Source of the DNA: Ipomoea triloba
Taxonomy: Eukaryota > Streptophyta > Magnoliopsida > Solanales > Convolvulaceae
Assembly (NCBI RefSeq): GCF_003576645.1
Contig: NC_044918.1
Location: 25,225,113-25,289,112 of the forward strand
Reading direction: 5' to 3'
DNA length: 64,000 nucleotides
Below are positions 21,399 through 42,237 of this stretch, in pieces; the first letter of the stretch is position 1, and every line of letters starts with the position of its first letter. The notes under the pieces are model-generated. The model did no database searches. It saw nothing but the letters and a program-made list of their open reading frames with translations, and had not been told where the DNA came from. A program made the translations under genes and the position numbers.

Positions 21399-23129
21399 AG
21401 ATAATCACCCACAAATATTAATATTAATATTAATAAATAAATAAATAAATATTATAAATTTTTTTATCCTTTGCTATCATGCATATACTAAAATATAGTA
21501 ATACTTCATTATGTGATTATATTCTGTGATGTATATTGAAGTTTGATTGTCTAATATACAACATACAACATAAAGTAAAAATTCAGTATTCTAAAATAAA
21601 CCATTTAATCAATATACTATGAGAATAAGTTTAAATTATAGTATAAGTCTAAACTATAGTATTAATCCAATATTAATAAATAAATAATATAAATTTTATA
21701 TTCTATGAGTAACAAATTCATTTTGTGATTATATTTTGTAGATACAAATTTATTATGTGATTAAATTTTGTGATGTATATATGAAGTATGATTTTCTAAC
21801 ATAAAACATAAAACATAAATTCAGTATTCTGAAATAAAACATTTGACCAATATAGTATGAGTATAAGTCTAAATTATAGTATGAGTTTAAACTATTGTAT
21901 TAATACAATATCACAAAAATTCAATGCTACAACGCATCAACTGGAGCCTTATAGAGATTTTCCTTGTCCTAAGGGATAGGTCGGAGGCAAAGACATAATT
22001 TGACTCCATTACTAAGCAATAAAGAGAAAGATGAGAAATTGCATAGAACAATAGAAAATATATAATGGTAGAATATCAATCAATTAGTGATCCTTTTATA
22101 TATTCCGCCAATTAGTAATATAAGATTCATTTTCAGCCAATTATTCTTTTTTTTTTCAGTCAATTAAAATATCAGATGCAGTTCATGCAGCCATATTTTT
22201 ACCTAAGTTTCGTTCCATTTTTAATTGATGATGTAGAATATTATTTTTGAAATATTTCCGTTTCATTTTTAATTTCCGTTCCTCTTTTAATTTTACCTTT
22301 AATATTGTTTAAAATATGCCTTTACTATTGATGATTTCCATTCCATTTTTAATTGATGATGTAGAATATTATTATTGAAATATTTTCGTTTCATTTTTAA
22401 TTTCCGTTCCTTTTTTAATTTACCTTTAATATTGTTTAAAATATGTCTTTAGTATTGATGATGTAAAATATTGTTATTGAAATATTTCCATTCCTTTTTT
22501 TAATTAAAATGCAATGATCTGACCATTTCCTTTTTCATTTTAGTCAATTATGGATATTTTTTATTTGCAGAAATTATTAATATTCATTTCATTTTATATA
22601 TTCAGTAAATTAGTAATATTAGATTCATTTTCATCCATAGATGGAGAAGATAAAGATTGTTCTAAAGGTTAATCATCAGAAAGTAAATCAGGAAGAAGGA
22701 ATAAAGGTTCTAAACATAGTTAAGTTTCCATTGTATTTATAGGTGTAAAATGTGATAATTATAATTTGTTAGATTTTTCAAAAGGAAAGTGTAATTAATT
22801 ATTTAAATTTTTTGAATATTAATTCTAAATAACATTTTTGTCCAAATGTTTAATATTACTAAAACGTCTCTAACTTTGGGCGAAAAAAATTGATCAAGCA
22901 CTTCTGCTATTTTACATACTAATTAGACTCATTATGTACCAAATGAATACACTTATATATCCTAATTAGATCCATTATACAAACTAATTAGACCCATTAT
23001 ACATACTAATTATGCATACCCTCGCAATATTGGCACTCCTGTATTTACAATTATTTATATACTCAATTTGAACATGCAATCTGCCTATTTTTTATTTTTT
23101 TTTGAAGGCAAAAAAAAGAAGAGTTTTTT

Positions 23130-23620
23130 TTACCCTTTATGAAACATGTTGAATGTGAAGGAAGATATTCCAGAGTCAACCAGTAAAATCATGTTGTCTA
23201 TCCCATTAAAAATTCTGGGTGAGGTGATGTTCCTATGACAGCATATTACACAACTAATATACTTCAAAATTACAATCTTGCGAAGAACATCCAGCAGCAG
23301 CCTATTGATTTCGAACAAAAATCCCTTCATATCTTTCTGATACTTCCTATGATCACAGGTGAGTGCAATCCAAAGTAATCTAGTCTGAAGCAACCTGCCC
23401 GCTATTTCCACTGGGAACAGATGATATCCCTTCTTCTATGCGTTGCAAGAGATAATTATGCAGCCAATCCAGTGCTTGGGGAAATGCAGCGGCTGATGTG
23501 TTAACAACTATCAAACCCTGTGACTCAAATAAACAAAGGTAATCCTGAACGATTTTTAAGTTCTTCCTTAGCTTATCTTTGTCCTGGACTGGATATTTGT
23601 CTCCATCTGCCTAAATCAAA
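23130..23620 (-). pseudogene. Exon-like gene fragment carried by the Helitron, unidentified
   Basis: On the minus strand a TTTAG acceptor near 23610 opens a frame of about 70 codons with KLRKNLKIVQDYLCLFESQG and FPQALDWLHNYLLQRIEEG. It ends at a GGGCAG|GTTGC donor-like junction near 23400. A second open stretch (23411-23130) has RLLWIALTCDHRKYQK and DVLRKIVILKYISCV. Base composition is higher in GC than the surroundings. It looks like a captured host gene with exons, but I do not recognise the family. Confidence 0.35.
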
Positions 23621-24339
23621 CACACAATATACAATATTTGTACCAATAATCCAAACATACAAATATTACATAAGTCATAAGTCAAATAACAATTATTCAC
23701 AAGTACTATAGAAATTATTTTTGAGGGATTTTAGAAAGATGGTGCACATAAACACTTACGAAAATGATTACTTTTGGGGTAAATGTATTTTGGTGAACAT
23801 GAATACTTACCCAAGAAATCAAAATTCACTGCGCACACTCGAAACACTCATAGTTGATAATCCTTGTTTGCTAGTTCTTTTCTTCCTTTTGGCGGGAAAA
23901 GAGAAAAAACTATGGGGAAGGATGGAGAATTTTTTTGCAATAATGGAAGATGGAAGAATATATATTCGGATTAAGATGTTATGGAAAGGAGTGCATAATG
24001 ATTACTAATGAAGAGGATATAATGGGATTATGATGAAATTAGGGAAAGAAATGTGTAGTATTGTAAGATATCTATATATATATTAAAACAGAAATGCTAG
24101 CTTTCCCGCTCATTTTAGTCCAAAAATTTTGAAATCGGTCAACATAATAATATATAATAACTCCTTATAAGAAATTCTAGCCTTCCTTATCATTCCTTAT
24201 TTATGGCTAAAATTGACAAAATATTCAAATTATGATTCCATTCTTTATTCAATTCCATTCATGGATTCCTTATTTATTAATGAAATATATAGCATTCAAA
24301 TTCCTTTTATTTTAATTATATTTTAGACATCTATTATAG

Positions 24340-24830
24340 TATTCCTTATACTATGATGTATATTTTAGTATTAAAAAATATTACTATATTATGTTAATGT
24401 ACGTAATTAAATTCCTTTCATGATAATATTCAAAAAAATAAAAATTCCAACAATCAAATTACTATATGATGTATATTATAGTATTCAAAAAAAATATTAC
24501 TATATTATGTTAATGTACGTAATTAAAATTCTCTCATTATAATATTCAAAAAAAAATTACTATATGATGTATATTATAGTATTAAAAAAATATTACTATA
24601 TTATGTTAATGTACATAATTAAATTACTCTCATGATAATATTAAAAAAAATAAAAATTCCAACAATCAAATTATTATATGATGTATATTATAGTATTAAA
24701 AAATATTACTATATTATGTTAATGTACGTAATTAAATTCCTCTCATGATAATATTCAAAAACAAAATTTCAACAATCAAATTACTATATGATATATATTA
24801 TAGTATTTAAAAATTCCAACAATCAAATAA
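24340..24830. repeat. AT-rich tandem repeat, about 100-125 bp, four copies
   Basis: Units contain ATTATGTTAATGTACGTAAT, then ATTCCTCTCATGATAATATT, CCAACAATCAAATTACTATA and TGATGTATATTATAGTATT. Copies differ by small indels. Internal to the Helitron. Confidence 0.75.
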
Positions 24831-24834
24831 ATAC

Positions 24835-25515
24835 AAAAATGTTATATATGTTAATTTAATTTATAGTAATAATTATCTAAAATATTTATCATTCCATGAA
24901 TCATGGTCTACTTTTAAGGTACACTAAATTAATACTCCGTATATTCTTTTTCAACTTAAGTTCAATATTTTTTTATATACAAATAAAATTAATATATAAA
25001 AAACATATCATTAAAAAGTTCTAATTAAAAACTTTTAAATAACACCAATATTGATATTTTTATTTTAATGTATTAAATTAACATATAATTATATTAAATT
25101 ACTATATTATATTCATTTTCAATATAATATTGACTCATTTTTAAAATACTATTGCAATATATAATTAAAATTAACATAGATTTACATAATATATATATAT
25201 TTAAACATAAGTATTGTTTTCCACTCATCTTAAAAAACTACTTCTGTTTTGAAATTTGAAATTACAATCATTTTTTACTTAATTAAATAATTATAAAAAT
25301 GTTATATATGTTAATTTAATTTATAGTAATAATTATCTAAAATATTTATCATACCATGAATCATGGTTTACTTTTAAGGTACACTAAACTAATACTCTGT
25401 ACATTCTTTTTCAACTTAAGTTCAGTTTTTTTATATACAAATAAAATTAATATATAAAAAATATATCATTAAAAAGTTTTAATTAAAAAATTTTAAATAA
25501 CACCAATATTGATTT
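24835..25515. repeat. Pair of about 225-bp direct repeats
   Basis: The segment starting ATAAAAATGTTATATATGTT near 24832 recurs near 25293 with few differences; both contain ATCATGGT..TACTTTTAAGG and run to AACACCAATATTGAT (near 25055 and 25513). Confidence 0.75.
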
Positions 25516-25834
25516 ATTATTAATTGTCATTTGTAATTATATTTTCGATCATTATATTGCTATATATATAGATCTCTATCTTTTTTAAAGTCATTAAATA
25601 ATAATAGGATAATTTAATGGTAATAGAATTTATAAAAAAGAAAAATATATATATTCTATTAAAATAAAAAAAATTATAAATCAAAATAGGTATGTCAAAT
25701 TTAATTTATTATAATAAGATAAAATTGAAATCTTCTATTCAATTAGTATTTTTGTATTATAGATATTTTAAATTTCATTTGTTTTATTTTTTGAAGTTTA
25801 ATTAAAATTTTTAAAATTAAAATAATTTAATTTG

Positions 25835-25886
<52 letters not shown>

Positions 25887-26018
25887 CTTTAACTAAAATA
25901 ATTTTTTAATCTTTCCATGCACATATTGAGAACTTTGTTACAAAGTAAAATTTAAAATATATAAAGTACTATCTCATTGCTATTTGGTATTTTTTTTCTT
26001 CATATATATATATATATA

Positions 26019-26051
<33 letters not shown>

Positions 26052-26854
26052 TATATTGCTAAATAGAGAAAATAATAATTATGATACATATATACATATA
26101 TTGAATCATTATTGCATGTCAAAAGTTCATCCAAAAAAAATTGTTATATGTCGATCAATTTGTTTACTTTATCTAACTTTTAAAAATAACTACAATATTA
26201 TTACTACTATATATAAATTTGTTCCTACATAAATGATGTTGGTTTTCAAAGTTTAAAAATGTGAAAAGTAAAATATATCATTATTATGATTTTAGCATTC
26301 TACTAATAACAAATATAAGTATTATTGCATTAATTTAAAAGTTTTTTAGTACAAATGTTGCAAACAAATTTTATAAAATACCATAAATTATAAAAAAATT
26401 TTAAAATCTAAAATAATAGGAATTATTTAAATATTATGAGTCCAAAACAAATAAATTTCTGTTAATAACAAAACTGAAGAAAAACTAACATAAAAGTGAA
26501 CTAATTAAACTAATTTACATTTGCGGAGTTTGAAAAATATATAATTTTATTGGATAAATGTCTCACATTTAAATATAATGTTATTAAATTAATTGAAATT
26601 CACATATTTAAGAATGATGCATCATATCGAGATCTATCCATTTAAAATGAAGAAGAATAAGAGATAATAGAACTTAAAGAAATAAACTTTCAATAAATTG
26701 GTTAAAAACATATCATAGATCTACAAATATTGAACTACAAAGTCTATTGTGGACCTATTATTTAAATGATGATCTAGAGATGTTTTGATTGTACTTCATT
26801 TACGGGGGTTTGAAAATATTTAGAAACAAAACTAAATGGTTTCCAGATATCTAT

Positions 26855-27120
26855 TACTACCTCTGTCCCATTTTGGTTGTCTGATTCGTTTAACGAGGAT
26901 TGATTGAAGTTATTTTTAATCTAATTTTTCATAATATTAAGTTTAGCATTAATATATAAAATTTATATATATTTAGAAAGTACATTAAAAGTACTATTAA
27001 ACACAAAAAAATAAATTTTAAAATAATAAAAAATTATTAAAGATATAAGCAATAAAGAAAGAGTTGATTTGACCAATTAATAGTAAATAGGATAGGTAAA
27101 ATGGGACAGTTAGACTACTA
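26855..27120. mobile_element. Stowaway-like MITE
   Basis: Left end TACTACCTCTGTCCCATTTT and right end AAATGGGACAGTTAGACTAC are inverted repeats of the CTCCCTCCGTCCC Stowaway (Tc1/mariner) type. About 265 bp, AT-rich, no coding. It lies inside the 24071-28446 Helitron. Confidence 0.55.
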
Positions 27121-27152
27121 TTTATGATAACAAACAAAATATTAAGGCAAAA

Positions 27153-27293
27153 ACTTGTGTGTGACCGTCTCATGGTCTCAATTTGTGAGACGGGTCGGAT
27201 ATTTAATTAACGAGGTCAAAGATCCGGCTTATTAATCAAATATTTGGTCCGTCTTACGGATTGAGAACCCTAAGACGGTCTCACAGTACAAGT
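27153..27293. mobile_element. Small TIR element (MITE)
   Basis: ACTTGTGTGTGACCGTCTCA at the left and AAGACGGTCTCACAGTACAAGT at the right form imperfect inverted ends of a 141-bp element. A widespread plant repeat carries this GACCGTCTCA motif; superfamily not assigned. Confidence 0.5.
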
Positions 27294-28771
27294 GTTACTT
27301 AAAGTTTAAAATATCACCAAAGTAGATATCAAAATAAAACTCAGATATCAATGTAAAATTTTAAAATAAGAATATATTTTCATGCAAAGAAAAAAATTAT
27401 ATAATATTTATAAATATCTATATAATAAAAAAATATCAATTTCTCTTTTTATCCATTTATGTAGACATATATTATATTTATAGTATTTTGTACAATATGA
27501 AAATATATACACTTTTTTTTTTATAGATTGTGATTACTGGCATAATTATACACGCTAATTATAAATTACTACATTGGTTACTTATTAAAAAATTATTTTA
27601 AAATATGTCTAAACCATACTCTTAATTAAAAATTCAAAAATATTTAAAAATTTGTCTAAATATGTAATATAGTTAGGGACTACATTAATCCATAAAATTT
27701 AAAAATTAAATTCTTTTAATTTGTAAATGTAATATTCTTAATTATAATTAATAAAATATAAAATATAATTAAGAATAAAATTATAAAATTAACAAAATGT
27801 GTATTCATAAGTATTTATATTTTAAAAAATGCATACATACATATACTTATACATTATATTAATCATACAAAATTAAAATGCTATTTTTTAATTTTTTAAT
27901 TTAATTATTTTAATTATAATATATCAATATAAATTATAATTACAGAAATTATATTATAGAATTTACATATATACATATTAATAAATATTATTTGTATATA
28001 CACTGTATTACACAATCATATAAGAAAATGTGTCTGATTAGAATTTAATTAAAATCACATATACAAAATTTAAAATTTACATTTTTTTAATTTCTAAGTA
28101 TAATTTTCTCAGTTATTATTCATATTGTTAGAATTAATAATATATATGAAATATGATTAGGAATAATTCAATTTAATTATGTAATTTTTTTCTCTATAAA
28201 TTCATGTAAATATGTACATGATTAGAGATTATATTAATTATACAAAATTTTAATTTTGTATGCTATGATAATAGATACTTGACCCCTTTCAAAAAAAAAA
28301 AAAAAAAGATACTTGACCAAATAAATATATGAAAATTTAACTATATTATTATATTGTACATTTTAATATATTTGTATTTTTAATTTTTTTTATTTAAATT
28401 TATAATAACAAAATTTTATCTGTGCACCGCACGGGTAAAACACTAGTTTATTTATATAATAACTATTTCCATATGTTTGTATGTAACTATCAATTTCATA
28501 ATTACATATAGGTATAATAGGATAATATTATATTTATATATACATATATAATATAATATGATTGACATTCATAATTTTTGTATCTAAATAATTACCATAA
28601 TTACTAATAACCTATTATAACCAATTATAATTAATATTATTCTATAATAATAATATTTAATATTATTAATATTAATATTATTATAATAATTACTATATTA
28701 CTAAAATACCCCTACGTTTGGGCGGGAAAATTCTGGAGGAGGATAATACTTTTATATATAGTATATATTGA

Positions 28772-29333
28772 GTTTTAGGCATTTTAATCAATTTATCTTA
28801 TTTCCGTTGTCTTATTTACATACTTTAGTTTTAAACCAAACACAACAATCTAACATTCCCAGTTATCTAACATTCATTCTCAGCAATCTAACATTCCTTA
28901 AGGTAATCTAACATTCCATGAACCAAACACCCTTAGTGAAATGTACTCAATTAAACTTATACTAAAATCACAATTGAGAAACTAAAAATTCTACAAATTA
29001 ACTTTTATCTCTTCGAGCACTTTCTTATAAAGTTTTTATTTATTTTTATTAAGATACTTTTTTAGATAAAAGAATTTTGAATATGCATTTTTTAAAATTA
29101 CGGAGTAATATTATGTTTAATATAAAAATTAAATTATAAAAATGAGTGGATAAAATAAATAAATAAATAAAAGTGTGGGCATTTATTGGGTGGACAATAT
29201 TCTAACAAAATCAGATTTTCCGATCAGCTTTTACAGTTTCACATCCTTCCTTTGCGCCGCCTCTCCCTTCATTGGCCAAGGAGGAAATTACACCAAACGG
29301 AGTATTTTACACAGGAAGTGGGGGAGCGAGGAA
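28772..29333. other. Upstream region of the methyltransferase gene
   Basis: Near 28854-28920 a 20-25 bp unit with ATCTAACATTCC is repeated four times. The rest is AT-rich until about 29215, where GC content rises. No separate gene seen. Confidence 0.5.
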
Positions 29334-37154
<7,821 letters not shown>

Positions 37155-37450
37155 GGAAATTAAAGCTGCTGGTTGATAAGCGTATATAACTAGATTTACG
37201 GAGCATTAATATTATTGTTTTCAACTCTAGCGGGATTTATTCCCTATTCCCTATTCCCTAAAAGATCTGATCTACAGATCAATAATCATCCTCAAGTAAA
37301 AACATTGCCCTGCCTTCTGTCTGCTGCAGGAGCCCAGGGTGTGATTGATGATTTTGGTTTGTTTAGCCTCGTTAGCAGCATATGAATCCAGTATTTTATT
37401 GTGTGAAATGAAGCAGGAGGCTCTATTTGACAAGTACAGGCCCGGTCCAA

Positions 37451-37548
37451 ACATTTTAGAGGTCCTGATGGAAATTTAAAAAATGGGCCCCTGCCAAGGA
37501 CATTTTAGAGGTCCTGAGGGAAATTTAAAAAATGGGCCCCTGCCAAGG
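37451..37548. repeat. 49-bp tandem duplication
   Basis: Two copies of ACATTTTAGAGGTCCTGA...TGGGCCCCTGCCAAGG with one or two differences, just inside the hAT left end. Confidence 0.9.
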
Positions 37549-37710
37549 ACCTTGTGGTCCAGTGGCATCAAACCCTTCCCTTTATACGGGGGTGGTGGGT
37601 TCGAGCCTCAGTGGAGTCAAAATTGACTCTTGTGCTTCAATAGGTTGAGAAAGTAGTTAATACTGAACAGATACTGCATTGTAATAGAGTTAATAGTATT
37701 CAAAAAAAAA
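37546..37710 (+). mobile_element. tRNA-derived SINE
   Basis: RNA polymerase III box A (TGGTCCAGTGG, 37555-37565) and box B (GGTTCGAGCC, 37598-37607) at tRNA-like spacing, a tRNA-unrelated body, and a terminal A-run at 37702-37710. No cloverleaf 3' half, so not a tRNA gene. The target duplication is unclear (GGGCCCCT against GGGCCTCT is the best candidate). Confidence 0.65.
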
Positions 37711-37822
37711 GGGCCTCTTATATGAAAACTAAAATTTAAATGTAATCTATACTATATATAAAAATAATATCCTCCTCCAAAATTTTCCTGCCCAAACGTA
37801 GGGGTATTTTAGTAATATGGTA

Positions 37823-37857
<35 letters not shown>

Positions 37858-38687
37858 GATAGAATAATATTAAATATTGATTGTAATTCGTTATTAGTAA
37901 TTATGGTAATGGTAATTAGTAATTATGATAATTATTATATGATAAAATAGAATAGAATAGAATTATAAACCTTCCTTCCACGTTTCTAATCATAAAATCA
38001 AATTATATGAAAAATTAAAAAAAAAATTATTTATAGAATTAATAAGGTAATAATTTCATTTAGAATTAATAATTAAAAATGTTAAGTAATTAAATATACA
38101 TTCCTTTTGAAAAATTAACAAATTTATAATTCTCACCATTTCTACCTATAAATACAATGGATTGTTGATCTTGAAAATCATAATTCTTCAATTTGCATTG
38201 TCTGTCTCTTCTTCCCGTCTCTTCTTCCCGTTCTCTGTGAAAATCATATCTTGGCGGCTCTCTCATTTTCTTCTTCCACCGCCCTGTAAATAGAATGGAT
38301 TGGTGTTGCATTCATTATAATATTGATTACAATATCACTTTACAATACTGATTTTAAGATAATAATTATTTGTTGTAGCACAAGATTGCTTTTGTTTTAA
38401 TACTTTGACGTTAGTCTCAATATTTATACTTCGATTTATGTATGTGTATGAAATATTTGTTGCAGTATGAACACATGGTGTTGCTGGAGTTGCTAAACAA
38501 GGGTCATCTAGAGCCAGAGAACAAGATATGCAAAGGAGTCGGTGACGACGGTGATGTTTTTGGAAATCAATAAAAGAATAGCACACTTTTTAATTGTAAA
38601 ATTCAGTGTTTCCTTAAAACATTTCTGTATTTGATTTTGGAATAATTATTAAATTTTATATCATTTACGATATTGTATGGCATATAA

Positions 38688-38716
<29 letters not shown>

Positions 38717-38778
<62 letters not shown>

Positions 38779-38779
38779 N

Positions 38780-38835
<56 letters not shown>
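38717..38835. repeat. (TAAA)n then (TA)n with a one-base gap
   Basis: AAATAAAT units precede a long TA run that contains a single N at 38779, a contig join inside the microsatellite. True length is unknown. Confidence 0.9.
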
Positions 38836-38837
<2 letters not shown>

Positions 38838-39483
38838 TTTCCTCCTCATTTTCTTCTTCTTCTTAACTTTTTTATCCCTTTTATTAATACATAATAATAA
38901 TTACCATAAATACTTATTAATAAATGTAAATTTATATTAGATAATTATATTAATTATTAAAGAAAATATAATTTAATTGTACTATGGAAACACTATTTTT
39001 AATAATTTCGATTTAATAATATTATATCTTAGTTATAAAAATTCTACCTAATAATTTTAATATTACAAGAGACACAATAAATATCATAAATAATGTTTAA
39101 TAATTGTCAAGTTGTATTTGGCAATAAAAACTAATACTTAATTATTAAGTCAATTATAAAAAATTTTGTACCTATAGACACACTATTTTTAATTATTTCA
39201 GTTTAATAATATTATATCTTATTTATAAAAATTTAAAGTAATACTTTTAGTACTATGGATGTGACTAAGGATTATCTTAATTATTAAGGATATGTATTTA
39301 GCTTGGTAATAAAAAGACTTCAAAAATATGAATTATAGTAGCATCGTAATCAATTAGTAATACAATTATATTAGACAATCTAATTAATAATTTACTTTTT
39401 AAATTATTTTTTTAATGATAGAATAGTTTCCTAAAGTATATACACAAATTATACTAATAAATATAGTGTTAAAAGTGTATATA

Positions 39484-39818
39484 TATATATAAGCCATAAA
39501 AGTGTCATAATAATTAAATGGAAGAATGAGAATATAATTTATTTTGTAATAATATTATACCTTACACATAAAATAAGTATATTAGGCAATTATGTTAATT
39601 GATAATTAATATTTATTTACATTCATTTTGGCAGTTATTACAAAAAATTAATTTCTTATAACTGCAGAAATTAATGTACCTAAATATTAATTATCTATTA
39701 GCAAAATTGCCTAATATACTTATTTTATATTTAATGTATAATATTATTATTAGTACAAAATAAATTATATTTCCATTCTTCCATTTAATTGTTATGATAT
39801 TTTTATGGTTATATATTT
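39484..39818. mobile_element. AT-rich fold-back element
   Basis: Long imperfect inverted arms: the left reads TAATTAAATGGAAGAATGAG and AAAATAAGTATATTAGGCAA, and the right contains TTGCCTAATATACTTATTTT and CCATTCTTCCATTTAATTG. Arms about 140 bp around a short centre near 39650. No TSD determined. Confidence 0.6.
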
Positions 39819-40070
39819 ATTTATTTATACTTAAGGTATAATATTATAAGAACGTAGAAAATAAATTATACTTTCTATTTTTCTTTGTAATTACTATGAT
39901 AATTTTATGCTTCTTTCTCTCTATATATTTATATACTTAAAGAATAATGAAAGTATAATTACACAATATTTTTTTTACAAACATAATTACAGAATATTAG
40001 TTTAATTGACTAATATTTATTATGATAATTATAGTAATAATTACCATTACCATAATAATAATATAAATAC

Positions 40071-40073
<3 letters not shown>

Positions 40074-40130
<57 letters not shown>
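40074..40130. repeat. (AT)n microsatellite
   Basis: Uninterrupted AT run of about 55 bp. Confidence 0.9.
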
Positions 40131-40132
<2 letters not shown>

Positions 40133-40223
40133 CTTAAGGTATACTACTTTGAGAACAAAATGAATTAGCATTCTTATTCTTCTATCTAATTACTATGGTA
40201 GTCTCTATATATATATATATATT

Positions 40224-40989
40224 GAGTTTATTACCAAAATGGTCCCTCGACTATTGCGAAATTACCAATTTGGTCCTCGACAATTTTTCGTGCCCAATTA
40301 AGTTCCTTGACTTTGAAAATTTTAACCAATTTGGTCCTCCGTTTATTTTGGACTTTGAAAATTTTAACCAATTTGGTCCTCCGTTTATTTTGCACTTTGA
40401 AAATTTTAACCAATTTGGTCCTCCGTTTATTTTGCCCTTTGAAAATTTTAACCAATTTGGTCCTCCGTTTATTTTGCCGTTAAACATCCGTTAAATCAGG
40501 ACCAAATTGGTAATTTTGCTATAGTCAAGGGACTAAATTGGTAATTAAATTTTCACTGAAATGATCCCTTGACTATAGTAAAATTACCAATTTAGTCCCT
40601 TGACTATAGCAAAATTACCAATTTGGTTCCCATTTTAACGGATGTTTAACGGCAAAATAAACGGAGGACCCCCATTTTAACGGATGTTTAACGGCAAAAT
40701 AAACGGAGGACCAAAATTTTAACGGATGTTTAACGGCAAAATAAACGGAGGACCAAATTTTTAACGGATGTTTAACGGCAAAATAAACGGAGGACCAAAT
40801 TGGTTAAAATTTTCAAACGGCAAAATAAACGGAGGACCAAATTGGTTAAAATTTTCAAACGGCAAAATAAACGGAGGACCAAATTGGTTAAAATTTTCAA
40901 AGTCGAGGGACTTAATTGGGCACAAAAAATTGTCGAGGACCAAATTGGTAATTTCACAATAGTCGAGGGACCATTTCGGTAATAAACTC
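40224..40989. mobile_element. Fold-back Mutator-like MITE with internal tandem repeats
   Basis: Ends GAGTTTATTACCAAAATGGT and ACCATTTCGGTAATAAACTC are inverted; outer arms match for over 90 bp. Inside, a 42-bp unit (AATTTTAACCAATTTGGTCC plus TCCGTTTATTTTG) is repeated four times on the left, and its complement repeats on the right with a different number of copies. Flanked by TATATATATT on both sides, compatible with a 9-10 bp duplication though the site is low complexity. Repeat-encoded frames here (FENFNQFGPPFIL units) are not proteins. Confidence 0.7.
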
Positions 40990-42119
40990 TATATATATTT
41001 CTATACTTAAAGTATAAAATTATAATTGTACAATATTAGTATAATTACCTAATAATTATTATGGTAAGTAACTAAAATATTAATCACACATATATTAGAA
41101 TAATTGACTAATAAGTGTGATGATAATTAAGCTAATAATTATATAAATATAAATATAATTATAATTAAACATGGGTCGTTAGATTTTTATTTTATAATTA
41201 TACACACACACACATAAACATGGGGTGTTCGATTTTATTTTATAATTAAAATTAATTTTTTGATTATATATGTGTGTGTGAGAGAGAAAACAAAATAAAC
41301 AATCATTCATATTCTTCTGTGTAATCATTATGGTAATCTCTCAATGTATATTTTTACACTTAAGGTATAAAAGTGTAATTGTATAATATTAATTAAATTA
41401 TTTGATAATTATTATGGTAATTAATGAATAATTGCATAGATATTAGTATAATTGACTAATAATAATTATGCTAATTAAGTTAATAAATACACGAATGTTA
41501 GTATAGATTTAGCTAAACATGAGCTGTTGTATTTAGTTTTATAATAATTACAATTAAATTATTTCTCTTTTTAACCATATTTATTTTAGTAATAATATAA
41601 TTACACATAGATTTTTTCAAGATAATTGCAGACAAACGAGTCATATATTGTTCAATTAATTGAGTGATACTTTTGCATTAATCTTAAAATCAGATAAATG
41701 TACACTTTAAAATATTAAAATTGTTTATAATTTCATTTTTTATTTTATTGTCTAATTATATAATAAAAAAATTTATTCGTGCATCGCACGTGTAAATTGA
41801 GATATGAGCGCATGAAATAAGGTTAATCTATACACTTAAAAAAACACACAACAAATAAAACATGTCCACAAACCAAACATTCATAAAATAAGGTTAATCT
41901 ATACACTTAAAAAAACAGAGTACTATACATGCTTGTTTTCGAAATATCTTATAATTCATGAAGTATTAAGGTTCTGGATATTTTACTCCAGTAATTCTGA
42001 AATAAAGCACTAAAAAGTTGTAATTCTAGATAATTTACTTCATTAGTGATGTTAATTAAAATAAGTATAAAAATTTACAATAACAATATATAATATAGGG
42101 AAAAGGGTCAAATAAGCCC

Positions 42120-42237
42120 TCCAACATTACCTAAGGAATCGATTAGGCCCCTGAACATTTTAAAGTAGCAATGTAACCCATCAACATTGTATTTTGATGC
42201 AAAAAAGTCTGTAAACCTGTTAATGACCTGTGATCCA
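42120..42237. mobile_element. Left flank of a repeat interrupted by mitochondrial DNA
   Basis: Contains TATTTTGATGCAAAAAAGTC and AACCTGTTAATGACCTGTGA, which recur in reverse complement at about 42866-42915 on the other side of the mitochondrial piece. The outer part (GGGTCAAATAAGCCC) is a common plant repeat end. Confidence 0.5.

Larger units (their letters stand above)
24071..28446 (+). mobile_element. Helitron, plus strand, 4.4 kb, non-autonomous
   Basis: Starts TCTATATATATATTAAAA at 24071 after an A, and ends with GTGC-ACC-GCAC hairpin, GGGTAAAACA and CTAG (28443-28446), followed by T. Insertion between A and T fits Helitrons. The interior is extremely AT-rich with no Rep/helicase frame. 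It contains tandem repeats (24340-24830), a 225-bp direct repeat, (TA)n tracts near 25837-25882 and 25998-26050, and two MITEs. Confidence 0.65.
20326..28771 (-). mobile_element. Helitron, minus strand, interrupted by a second Helitron
   Basis: The 3' end (plus strand ACTAGTATTTTCGCCCGTGC) gives on the minus strand a CCGTGC-ATC-GCACGG hairpin, GGCGAAAATA, then CTAG (20326-20329) followed by T. The 5' end is near 28765-28771, where the minus strand reads TATACTATATATAAAAG and ATTATCCTCCTCC, as in the Helitron starting at 37746. Both ends are thus shared with that element, which supports one family. The host Helitron is about 4.1 kb once 24071-28446 is removed. It carries RPA-like fragments near its 3' end and other exon-like pieces. 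The exact 5' base is uncertain because the TC seems mutated. Confidence 0.6.

Noticed and set aside
23721..24008. 95-codon plus-strand frame
   Set aside because: No recognisable domain; opposite in orientation to the other fragments in the Helitron and AT-rich.
37546..37710. tRNA gene
   Set aside because: Box A and B are present, but no acceptor or anticodon stems can be formed and a poly-A tail follows; it is a SINE.
40195..40982. Repeat protein with FENFNQFGPPFIL units
   Set aside because: Frames on both strands come from the 42-bp repeats of a fold-back element; no start context or coding bias.
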